Positions 6,163 to 12,316 of a stretch of DNA of 12,345 nucleotides are shown one piece after another. Within the stretch, counting starts at the first letter, position 1; each line of letters begins with the position of its first letter. Source of the DNA: CAVXYC01 sp046154735 (lineage in GTDB: Bacteria > Chloroflexota > UBA6077 > JACCZL01). The notes below the pieces were generated by a model that did no database searches, was not told the DNA's origin, and worked only from the letters and a program-made list of their open reading frames with translations. The stretch lies in the NCBI GenBank assembly GCA_046154735.1, contig JBJXFJ010000428.1, forward strand, positions 1-12,345. The letters are read 5' to 3'. Both the position numbers and the translations under genes were made by a program.

Positions 6163-6282
6163 TGTCATCCCGAGGAACGAGGGATCTCCCGGACATAATG
6201 ACCAGTGATGTCGGTGGCGTACGGCTATATCTGACGCCGATGGTCGTCCTGTCCGGGAGATCCCTCGTCCCTCGGGATGACA
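6163..6282. repeat. Long inverted repeat, 33-bp arms (MITE-like)
   Basis: The arms at 6163-6195 and 6250-6282 are inverted copies identical at 32 of 33 positions, separated by 54 bp. Each arm begins TGTCATCCCGAG and includes GAGGGATCTCCC. The interior can fold further (TGACCA 6199-6204 with TGGTCG 6241-6246, and GGCGT with ACGCC). GTCATCCCGAG-type palindromes are common between genes of many environmental bacteria; this looks like a non-autonomous palindromic element of that kind. No clear target-site duplication is visible at its edges and no transposase is in the window. Confidence 0.8.
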
Positions 6283-6370
6283 GGACCGGTGGTGCAGGTC
6301 TCGGATGCTGAACGCGGGGATGTCGTGGGCGACGGAGACATGATCCCGGATAGCGATGGCCGGCGGGAGC

Positions 6371-6448
6371 GGGAGCGGCTGTCGGCCTCACATGAATACA
6401 GCCCATTTCGGGAGCGGCTGCCGGCCTCCTATGAATCCAATCCATCCC
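6371..6448. repeat. Two-copy direct repeat, 39-bp period
   Basis: Two adjacent copies (6371-6409 and 6410-6448) start with GGGAGCGGCTG, continue with CGGCCTC and contain ATGAAT. They differ at about eight positions. A short GGGAGC doublet precedes the first copy. Read on the plus strand the unit is 13 codons (RERLxASxExxPx), so a frame stays open across it, but no known protein is recognised. Confidence 0.65.
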
Positions 6449-6789
6449 AGCCGATAAGTAACCATGATCAAAAACTGTGTTCAGCCGGTGTTGGTGCGCC
6501 GCAGGCGCAGCGCACGTCTCAGAATGATAACCCCGGAGGCTCGGAATGGCGCCGGTGAATAATCTGTCTTGGGCCAAATGCTATGTTGAATCAGGCGACG
6601 ACATTTCTCGGACTGCCTCGGAGGCGGTTGCATGTCATCTTTGTCATCGATGAGCGCCCGCGTGACTTCGTGGTGGGATGTACCGAAAGGCCGCAATGTC
6701 GCACTCCAGAGCACACACTAGATTCGATTGCACACGCTTGGCGCCGGCCGCGGTTACAGTTGGACAACAGCATCACGGAGGAGTGCGAG

Positions 6790-7056
6790 ATGTGTCGGAG
6801 TATCAAGACCCTAGCTCATTTTGAGCCGCCCGCGACCGATGATGAGATCCAGGCGGCGGCGCTGCAGTTTGTGCGCAAGCTCAGTGGGAGCACCCGTCCG
6901 TCTCGAGCTAACGAGGAGGCGTTTATTCGCGCGGTTGATGAGGTCGCGGCGTCAGCCCGCCGATTGATCCACTCCCTTGAGCATCCGGGAGCTCCAAGAA
7001 ATCGGGAAGACGAACTGCGAAAAGCTCGCGAGCGATCAATAAGACGATTTGGTTAG
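6790..7056 (+). CDS. DUF2277 family protein
   Basis: An 88-residue cytosolic protein that matches the DUF2277 family closely: it opens with MCRSIKTLAHFEPPATDDEI, continues AAALQFVRKLSG and ANEEAFIRAVDEVA, and ends in an Arg-rich helix finishing RRFG. The function of the family is not known. It looks all-helical after the first strand, with no signal peptide or membrane segment. ATG 6790 is chosen over the far upstream ATG at 6583 because GGAGGAG lies 8 nt before it and family members start MCR. The 69 extra residues of the long frame have no family character. Family members are frequent in Actinomycetota, Chloroflexota and Proteobacteria. It stands alone between the repeat zone and the propeller gene. 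Confidence 0.9.
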   Translation: MCRSIKTLAHFEPPATDDEIQAAALQFVRKLSGSTRPSRANEEAFIRAVDEVAASARRLIHSLEHPGAPRNREDELRKARERSIRRFG

Positions 7057-7100
7057 CTTGCTACAATCAATCGCCCTGTCGGACTGAATTGCGTGACTTT

Positions 7101-7165
7101 TCACTCCACTGGCCCTGTCGATTGGAAGTCGTCTCATTCGTTTCAATCTCAAACCAGTGGGGTGA
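7101..7165. repeat. Inverted repeat between DUF2277 and propeller genes
   Basis: TCACTCCACTGG (7101-7112) pairs with CCAGTGGGGTGA (7154-7165) with one wobble around a 41-nt loop. No T-tract follows, so it is not a standard terminator. A second short hairpin, TTCGGC (7201-7206) with GCCGAA (7220-7225), follows and precedes GATTTTAATC. One of them may end DUF2277 transcription or form part of the leader of the next gene. Confidence 0.4.
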
Positions 7166-7252
7166 GGTGAGCTAAGCCGCTGGTGCTGATCTCGGACAAT
7201 TTCGGCTGATTGGGTACCGGCCGAAGATTTTAATCGGTGAAAAGAGGTTTGA

Positions 7253-8368
7253 ATGAGCAGCGTACGCGTACTGGTGGGCACCAGAAAAGGTGCCTTCATC
7301 TTGACATCGGACGGCAAGCGTGAACAGTGGGATGTGAGTGGTCCCCATTTTGCAGGTTGGGAGATGTACCACCTCAAGGGATCGCCCGTTGATCCGAATC
7401 GCTTGTATGCATCGCAGACCAGCGGGTGGTTCGGGCAGATGATGCAACGCTCCAACGATGGCGGCAAGACCTGGGAGCCAGTTGGAAATCAGTTTACCTA
7501 TGAGGGTGAGGTCGGAACGCATCTCTGGTATGACGGTACGCCCAGGCCGTGGGAATTCAAGCGCATCTGGCATCTGGAGCCGTCATTGACAGATCCGGAT
7601 ACGGTGTACGCTGGCGCTGAGGATGCCGCGTTGTTCCGCACCACAGATGGCGGTCAATCCTGGCAGGAAATCGCTTCGCTCCGTCAGCACGAGTCCGGAC
7701 CAGCCTGGTGCCCCGGCGCCGGCGGAATGGGGCTGCATACCATCATTGAGGATCGGGCGAACCCGGGGCGCATGCATATCGCCATCTCAGCCGCGGGCGT
7801 ATTCCGAACTGATGACGGCGGGACCACCTGGCGACCCACGAACAGCGGGTTGCGTTCCGAGTTCATGCCTGACCCGGATGCGGAAGTTGGTCATTGCGTG
7901 CACCGCATTGCCATGCATCCCTCGCGACCAGAAGTGCTGTATATGCAGAAGCACTGGGACGTGATGCGCAGCGACAACGGTGGCGAGTCATGGGTTGAGG
8001 TCAGTGGCAACTTGCCCACCGACTTCGGTTTCCCCATTGAAGTTCATGCGCATGAGCCCGAGACGGTTTACGTTGTGCCGATCACGAGCGACTCTGAGCA
8101 CTTTCCACCCGAAGGAAAACTCCGGGTGTATCGCAGCCGATCCGGCGGGAATGACTGGGAGGCGCTTACCAACGGTCTTCCGCAAAGTGATTGCTACGTC
8201 AATATTTTGCGCGAGGCGATGGCCGTGGATCAGCTCGATTCGTGCGGCATCTACTTTGGCACGACGGGAGGGCAGGTCTATGCCTCTCGAAATGCTGGCG
8301 ACACCTGGGCCCCCATTGTGCGCGATCTTCCATCGGTCTATTCCGTTGAGGTGCAGACACTGCCATGA
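7253..8368 (+). CDS. Asp-box (BNR) repeat beta-propeller protein, sialidase-like
   Basis: A 371-residue protein built of Asp-box repeats, S/T-x-D-G-G-x-x-W type. Six can be seen: SNDGGKTW (67-74), TTDGGQSW (130-137), TDDGGTTW (186-193), SDNGGESW (240-247), and the degenerate SRSGGNDW (295-302) and SRNAGDTW (345-352). The spacing of about 50-63 residues fits a six- or seven-bladed beta-propeller. Such proteins are often labelled exo-alpha-sialidase, but I cannot see the catalytic arginine triad or Tyr/Glu pair, so glycosidase activity is not supported. There is no signal peptide, hence probably cytosolic. ATG 7253 has AGAGG about 7 nt upstream. Its stop overlaps the start of a MoaD/ThiS gene (ATGA), so the two are translationally coupled and presumably work together. 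Confidence 0.9.
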   Translation: MSSVRVLVGTRKGAFILTSDGKREQWDVSGPHFAGWEMYHLKGSPVDPNRLYASQTSGWFGQMMQRSNDGGKTWEPVGNQFTYEGEVGTHLWYDGTPRPWEFKRIWHLEPSLTDPDTVYAGAEDAALFRTTDGGQSWQEIASLRQHESGPAWCPGAGGMGLHTIIEDRANPGRMHIAISAAGVFRTDDGGTTWRPTNSGLRSEFMPDPDAEVGHCVHRIAMHPSRPEVLYMQKHWDVMRSDNGGESWVEVSGNLPTDFGFPIEVHAHEPETVYVVPITSDSEHFPPEGKLRVYRSRSGGNDWEALTNGLPQSDCYVNILREAMAVDQLDSCGIYFGTTGGQVYASRNAGDTWAPIVRDLPSVYSVEVQTLP

Positions 8369-8661
8369 TTCGAATTCTTCTCCCGCAGCATCTGCGGACA
8401 CTGGCCCAAGTGAATGGCGAAGTGCAGGTCGATGTGCAGGGGCGTGTGACACAGCGCACCGTTCTCGATGCACTGGAGGCGGCTTACCCAGTGCTGCGGG
8501 GGACGATTCGCGACCATGTGACACAGAAGCGCCGTGATTTCCTGCGCTTCTATGCCTGTGAAGAAGATTTGTCTAACGAGTCGCCGGACTCTCCTTTACC
8601 CCGGGCCGTTGCTACCGGCGCTGAGCCGTACCTGGTTGTTGGGGCCATTGCAGGCGGTTAG
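8365..8661 (+). CDS. MoaD/ThiS family ubiquitin-like protein
   Basis: A 98-residue beta-grasp protein. It starts MIRILLPQHLRTLA, has the helical segment TVLDALEAAYPVLRG, and ends VVGAIAGG with a free C-terminal Gly-Gly at the stop. In MoaD and ThiS that GG is adenylated by a MoeB/ThiF-type E1-like enzyme and turned into a thiocarboxylate for molybdopterin or thiazole synthesis; related small archaeal modifiers (SAMPs) are also conjugated to proteins. It is a little longer than MoaD (about 80) because of an insert near residues 68-82. The ATG overlaps the propeller gene stop by 4 nt. No E1, MoaE, ThiG or other cofactor gene is in the window, so sulfur transfer in an unknown pathway or protein modification are both open. 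Confidence 0.88.
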   Translation: MIRILLPQHLRTLAQVNGEVQVDVQGRVTQRTVLDALEAAYPVLRGTIRDHVTQKRRDFLRFYACEEDLSNESPDSPLPRAVATGAEPYLVVGAIAGG

Positions 8662-8720
8662 CCCGCTGCACTACTCCCGCGCTCGGTGTGTGCTCCTCAT
8701 GTATCTACGGAGGAATGACA

Positions 8721-9149
8721 ATGCGAGTGATCGTGATGATCAAAGCGGACGCGAATTCTGAGGCCGGCGTGATGCCCAGCGAACAACTCCTCACGGAGAT
8801 GGGCGCATACAATGAAGAGCTTGTCAAGGCCGGTATCATGCAGGCCGGTGAGGGCCTTCACCCGAGCTCCAGAGGAGCTCGAGTTCAATTCTCAGGCAGC
8901 TCGCGGACGGTCATTGACGGCCCGTTCGCTGAGACCAAGGAGCTTCTTGCCGGGTTCTGGCTGTGGAAGGTCAGCTCAATGGAAGAAGCGATCGAGTGGG
9001 TCAAGCGTTGCCCCAATCCCATGGGGACTGAGTCTACCATTGAGATTCGCCCGGTCTTTGAAATGGAAGATTTTGGCGCTGAGCTAACCCCTGAGCTCCG
9101 CGAGCAGGAGGAGCGACTTCGGTCGCAGATTGAGGGGCAGACCCAGTAA
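8721..9149 (+). CDS. YciI-family (DGPF-type) protein
   Basis: A 142-residue protein with the dimeric alpha+beta barrel fold of the YCII-related family. MRVIVMIK forms the first strand, and the signature DGPFAETKELLAGFWLW spans about 66-82, followed by SSMEEAIEWVKRCP and the strand TESTIEIRPVFE. Members are often encoded beside ECF sigma factors, but none is visible here. The biochemical role is unsettled; the DGPF type is not known to have an enzymatic activity I can assign. ATG 8721 is chosen because ACGGAGG lies 7 nt upstream; upstream in-frame ATGs at 8715 and 8688 are worse placed. The charged tail (ELTPELREQEERLRSQIEG) looks like a short amphipathic helix. It follows the MoaD gene by 59 bp and ends before a strong terminator. 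Confidence 0.9.
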   Translation: MRVIVMIKADANSEAGVMPSEQLLTEMGAYNEELVKAGIMQAGEGLHPSSRGARVQFSGSSRTVIDGPFAETKELLAGFWLWKVSSMEEAIEWVKRCPNPMGTESTIEIRPVFEMEDFGAELTPELREQEERLRSQIEGQTQ

Positions 9150-9209
9150 TTCGCACAGATACTGGTTTGGCTCGCCACTGTCTGGTGGCGCATACCGATG
9201 CGAGCCCAC

Positions 9210-9254
9210 AGCAAGACGCCCCCCGTGGCTTAGCCACGGGGGGCGTCTTGCTTT
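9210..9254 (+). terminator. Strong hairpin terminator after the YciI gene
   Basis: A near-perfect 43-nt palindrome: arm 9210-9230 is the exact inverse of 9232-9252, with one central T, so the real stem is about 20 bp with a TTA loop (GTGGC TTA GCCAC at the tip). It is rich in C/G (CCCCCC against GGGGGG) and followed by TTTAAA. It lies 60 nt after the YciI stop. The T-tract is short, but the stem is exceptionally stable, and the AT-rich flank could allow termination in the plus direction. Confidence 0.75.
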
Positions 9255-9353
9255 AAATGAATAAATCACGCGGGCATTACGATGCAGCAGGCGTAATTCT
9301 GATAGGCCAATGCTCCAGGGAGTCAGGGAGTGTTGAGTCCGGGGAGAATCGCC

Positions 9354-9695
9354 ATGTTAGCCACCTCCGTGCGCGTGTATGCCGAAGCAGATGTGAAGTG
9401 CTTTCACTGCGGATATCTGGTTGGGCTTGTGCGCCGCGATCGCGCGCCCGTGCCCACGGCCCCTGCATTCTTTCCCACAGGGGCCGCCACGCCTGAGCCT
9501 GTCCGAAAGCTCAGCGATATCCATTGTGGACGCTGTTGTGGGCCGACATTTCTTGATGAAGTGCAGGTGCGCCATGCGGTGCAGCTTGTTGGAACCGATG
9601 ACGAGCCAGTCAGACGGAAGCGTGGTCGGCCGCCAAAACATCTCACCTCCGCCACAGCCGAGCGCGTCACCTCTCGTATCGCCATCGCGCGCTGA
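9354..9695 (+). CDS. Small zinc-ribbon protein with AT-hook-like tail (hypothetical)
   Basis: A 113-residue protein I do not recognise as a named family. Two Cys pairs are visible, C16-F-H-C19 and C58-G-R-C61 (with C62 next), about 39 residues apart, as in a zinc ribbon. Near the end RKRGRPPK (88-95) matches the AT-hook core (RGRP flanked by basic residues), which binds the minor groove of AT-rich DNA. The segment between the Cys pairs is Pro/Ala-rich and probably flexible. ATG 9354 has GGGGAGA about 7 nt upstream; a GTG at 9330 would add eight residues and is less well placed. It sits alone between a terminator and the heptamer array, so a DNA-binding or regulatory role is inferred from motifs only. 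Confidence 0.78.
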   Translation: MLATSVRVYAEADVKCFHCGYLVGLVRRDRAPVPTAPAFFPTGAATPEPVRKLSDIHCGRCCGPTFLDEVQVRHAVQLVGTDDEPVRRKRGRPPKHLTSATAERVTSRIAIAR

Positions 9696-9722
9696 CAGTC
9701 GTCGGGACGAGTGATGGGTAAC

Positions 9723-9813
9723 GAGTGATGAGTGATGAGTGATGAGTGATGAGTGATGAGTGATGAGTGATGAGTGATGAGTGATGAGTGATGAGTGATG
9801 AGTGATGAGTGAT
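9723..9813. repeat. Tandem array, 13 perfect copies of GAGTGAT
   Basis: The heptamer GAGTGAT is repeated thirteen times without a change over 91 bp. A further isolated copy lies at 9709-9715, then a degenerate unit. The array starts 27 bp after the zinc-ribbon gene stop. The reverse strand reads as serine/histidine-rich peptide (ITHHSSLITHH) because 7 is not a multiple of 3, so all frames stay open; these are not genes. Perfect copies suggest recent slippage expansion. Confidence 0.95.
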
Positions 9814-9826
9814 GCGCCAGGAGACC

Positions 9827-9910
9827 GTTACTCACTACTCATTACTCACTACTCATTACTCATTACTCATTACTCATTACTCACTACTCATTACTCACTA
9901 CTCATTACTC
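9827..9910. repeat. Tandem array of 12 heptamers, opposite sense
   Basis: Twelve heptamers ending ACTC (seven ATTACTC, four ACTACTC, one GTTACTC) fill 84 bp, and degenerate units (ATCACAC, GCTCATTCTC) run to the Shine-Dalgarno of the debranching gene. ATTACTC can pair with GAGTGAT through one G-T wobble, so in RNA the two arrays could fold into a long hairpin with a 13-nt centre (9814-9826). The second array is mixed while the first is uniform. It ends about 33 bp before ATG 9944 and lies in that gene's presumed leader or promoter. Confidence 0.93.
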
Positions 9911-9943
9911 ATCACACATCGCTCATTCTCTGAGGAGCACAAT

Positions 9944-12118
9944 ATGCCTATCGAAATCAGCGTCGGACCACCCGTGTGTACGATCAATCAGGGCAGCACC
10001 TTTATGGTGACCGATCTCAATGGCGAGATCGCCAGTGAGAGTGAGCAGGGTGTATTCGCGGGCGACACCCGATTTGTGAGCTATTATGCGCTTACCGCGA
10101 ACGGTGAGCCCTGGACACGAGTCACCTCCAGTGCCACCACCTACTACTCGTCCCGACTCCACATGACCAATCGCAAGGTGGTGACGGAAGATGGCGAGAT
10201 ACCCGAGGGCACCATGGCCCTCTCAGTGATCCGCGCGGTGAGTGACGGTATCCATGAGGATATTGACCTTACCAACTACAACCAGATTCCGGTGCGGTTT
10301 AATTTTGAGATCGGCTTGCGCTCTGATTTCGCCGACCTGTTCGATGTGAAGTCGCATCGGTTCGCACGCCGCGGTCACATTGTGACTCAGTGGGACGCTG
10401 ACGAGGGCGAGCTAAGCACGTCCTACGACAACAAGGACTTCCACCGCACATTCATGTTCCGCCTGAGCAAAAGTGACTCACCGGCCACGTACTCCAACGG
10501 TCGTGTCTCATTTGATGTGGAACTGGCGCCGGGCGCCACCTGGCACACGTGCGCGGACTATGTGCTGGTGCAAGGCGAGCGTGTCCGTGAACCGGCCGAG
10601 GGCTGCGTCTACACCCTGGGCAATAATGAGTACGATGCGTTACAGCGCCAGTGGCTGGCGAGCGCGACCACCCTGAGCTCCGCCAACGAAGACGTCTATC
10701 GCCTCTTTCGTCAGTCCGTGGAGGACATGGGCGCGCTGCGCATCCATGACCTCGATTTTGCGGCTGACGTCTGGCTCCCGGCGGCCGGTGTTCCCTGGTT
10801 CGTTACCGTGTTCGGTCGAGATAGTCTCATCGTCAGTATTCAAAACATGCTGGTGTATCCCAAGTTTGCCTTTGGGGCGCTCAAAAAGCTGGCCCAGTTC
10901 CAGGCGACAGAGATGGACGATTACCGCGATGCGGAGCCCGGCAAGATGCCGCACGAGATCCGATTTGGCGAACTGGCCCACTTCAAGAAAATCCCACATA
11001 CGCCGTACTATGGCACGGCCGACGCCACTCCGCTCTATCTCATTGCACTACACGAGGCCTGGAAGTGGCTGGGCGACGACTCCCTGCTGCGCGAGTATCG
11101 CCAGGTTGCCGAGGGCTGCCTGGCATGGATTGATAACCACGGTGACCTGGACGGCGATGGCTTCCAGGAGTATAAGACGCGGTCCACGCTGGGTTATGAG
11201 AATGTCGGCTGGAAGGATGCCGGCGATTCCATTCTCTATCCGGATGGGAGCCTGGTGCATCAACCGAAGGCGCTGTGCGAGCTGCAGGGCTACGTGTTTG
11301 ACGCCTGGATGCGGATGGCCGAGGTCTTCGATGCGCTGGGGGAACCGAACCGGTCCGCTGAGCTGCGACGCAAGGCGGCGGACCTGCAAGCCCGTTTCGA
11401 GGCCAAGTACTGGTGCGAATCCGAGGGCTTCTATGCCCTGACGCTCGATCCAGATAAGAAGCCAGTACCCACTATCGCTTCGAATGCCGGCCATTGCCTC
11501 TGGAGTGGTCTGGTCCGGCCGGATCGCGCGGCTCACGTAGTTAAGCGCTTCTTTGAGCCGGACATGTGGAGTGGCTGGGGCATCCGCACGATGACGGCGC
11601 TCAACCCCGCCTACAACCCGTTTGAGTATCAGCGCGGCTCGGTCTGGCCGCATGACAACGGCATCATTGCCCTGGGCATGAAGCGCTATGGGTTCCATGA
11701 TGAGGCTGCACGGATTGCTCGGGACATCTCCGAGGCGGCCAGCTACTTTGTGAGCTACCGCCTACCCGAGCTGTATTCAGGAGTGGAACGTACTCCGGGA
11801 TCGTTCCCTGTGCAATATCGCGGCGCCAACGTACCCCAGGCGTGGGCCGCGGGCACCGTTTTCCACTTGATCCAGGCGATCTTAGGCATCCAGGCGGATG
11901 CTCCCAATGGCCGTCTGTACGTGGATCCCCAGCTCCCGCGCTGGCTTCCGGACATCACGCTGAAGGGCGTTCATATCGGCCCGGCGCGCGCCGACTTGCA
12001 CTTTTGGCGAGATGGTGACCAAACCCGTTGGGATGCCAACGTCAGCGGCGGGGAAGTTGAAGTCCAGCAGCAGGCCTGGGCCCCATGGAGCCCGGCGACA
12101 CCGGCCACGACGCGGTAA
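9944..12118 (+). CDS. Glycogen debranching enzyme (amylo-alpha-1,6-glucosidase type)
   Basis: A 724-residue two-domain protein. Residues about 10-210 match the N-terminal domain of GDE-type debranching enzymes (PF14742-like; GVFAGDTRFVSYYAL at 36-50). About 240-700 is an (alpha/alpha)6-barrel amylo-alpha-1,6-glucosidase domain (PF06202-like), with VPWFVTVFGRDS (283-294), EPGKMPHEIR (331-340), PYYGTADATPL (354-364), GWKDAGDS (422-429) and RGSVWPHDNG (about 563-572). It should hydrolyse alpha-1,6 branch glucose of glycogen or limit dextrin; substrate range is not provable here. The frame runs upstream to 9809 through the heptamer array (repeats of SLLITHY), but ATG 9944 follows GAGGAG by 7 nt and begins the conserved domain, so the longer start is an artefact. 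No signal peptide. Followed by a hairpin terminator. Confidence 0.93.
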   Translation: MPIEISVGPPVCTINQGSTFMVTDLNGEIASESEQGVFAGDTRFVSYYALTANGEPWTRVTSSATTYYSSRLHMTNRKVVTEDGEIPEGTMALSVIRAVSDGIHEDIDLTNYNQIPVRFNFEIGLRSDFADLFDVKSHRFARRGHIVTQWDADEGELSTSYDNKDFHRTFMFRLSKSDSPATYSNGRVSFDVELAPGATWHTCADYVLVQGERVREPAEGCVYTLGNNEYDALQRQWLASATTLSSANEDVYRLFRQSVEDMGALRIHDLDFAADVWLPAAGVPWFVTVFGRDSLIVSIQNMLVYPKFAFGALKKLAQFQATEMDDYRDAEPGKMPHEIRFGELAHFKKIPHTPYYGTADATPLYLIALHEAWKWLGDDSLLREYRQVAEGCLAWIDNHGDLDGDGFQEYKTRSTLGYENVGWKDAGDSILYPDGSLVHQPKALCELQGYVFDAWMRMAEVFDALGEPNRSAELRRKAADLQARFEAKYWCESEGFYALTLDPDKKPVPTIASNAGHCLWSGLVRPDRAAHVVKRFFEPDMWSGWGIRTMTALNPAYNPFEYQRGSVWPHDNGIIALGMKRYGFHDEAARIARDISEAASYFVSYRLPELYSGVERTPGSFPVQYRGANVPQAWAAGTVFHLIQAILGIQADAPNGRLYVDPQLPRWLPDITLKGVHIGPARADLHFWRDGDQTRWDANVSGGEVEVQQQAWAPWSPATPATTR

Positions 12119-12135
12119 TTGCTCACTGGGATCCT

Positions 12136-12177
12136 GACAAAGCGGGGTGGGACATGGATGTCCGGCCCCGCTTTGTC
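12136..12177 (+). terminator. Hairpin terminator after the debranching gene
   Basis: GACAAAGCGGGG (12136-12147) is the exact inverse of CCCCGCTTTGTC (12166-12177). Inside, GGACAT (12150-12155) and ATGTCC (12158-12163) extend the stem. It begins 18 nt after the stop. No T-tract follows, so it is either a stem-only terminator or a 3'-end stabiliser. Confidence 0.6.
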
Positions 12178-12212
12178 GTGTGAGAGCTCTCTGGCGGACA
12201 GCCAATCGCTGG

Positions 12213-12230
12213 GGTGACCGATCGGTCGCC
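12213..12230. repeat. 18-bp near-perfect palindrome in the terminal region
   Basis: GGTGACCGATCGGTCGCC is self-complementary apart from one base pair. It may be an operator for a gene beyond the window or chance. Between 12178 and the window edge no gene is visible. Confidence 0.3.
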
Positions 12231-12301
12231 TGATACCAGGCCGCCGGCGCTGATCTAGTGGGTCAGTTGACACGAGTATCGCCATTGGGCCGTCCGGAGC
12301 G

Positions 12302-12316
12302 CGGGCGTCTCGCCCG
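12302..12316. repeat. Small GC hairpin near the right edge
   Basis: CGGGCG (12302-12307) and CGCCCG (12311-12316) flank TCT. Short palindromes of this GCGGGCGTCTCGCCCG type are common as dispersed intergenic repeats. No function can be assigned. Confidence 0.35.

Larger units (their letters stand above)
5974..6789. other. Repeat-rich intergenic region, no convincing gene
   Basis: About 800 bp separate the divergent nitroreductase and DUF2277 genes. It contains a weak nitroreductase promoter, a large inverted repeat (6163-6282), a 39-bp direct repeat (6371-6448) and a GC hairpin (GTGCGC at 6494-6499 with GCGCAC at 6510-6515). Open frames here on both strands (6146-6577 minus, 6277-6558 plus, and the 207 bp upstream of the DUF2277 ATG) translate the repeats or have no recognisable domain, and none has a convincing start signal. 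It looks like an accumulation zone for small non-coding repeats. Confidence 0.65.

Noticed and set aside
6277..6558. 93-codon plus-strand open frame with a 13-residue repeat
   Set aside because: Coding appearance comes from the 39-bp DNA repeat being a multiple of three; begins inside the right arm of the inverted repeat.
6146..6577. 143-codon minus-strand open frame in the repeat zone
   Set aside because: It translates the inverted repeat and the 39-bp repeat; no domain and no clear start signal.
9404..9835. 143-codon minus-strand open frame with SLITHH repeats
   Set aside because: Produced by the heptamer array, which is open in all frames, and antisense to the zinc-ribbon gene.
9723..9910. 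CRISPR array
   Set aside because: Units are 7 bp, contiguous and without spacers; no cas genes in the window.
11048..11698. 216-codon minus-strand open frame within the debranching gene
   Set aside because: Antisense to conserved barrel motifs; no recognisable family.
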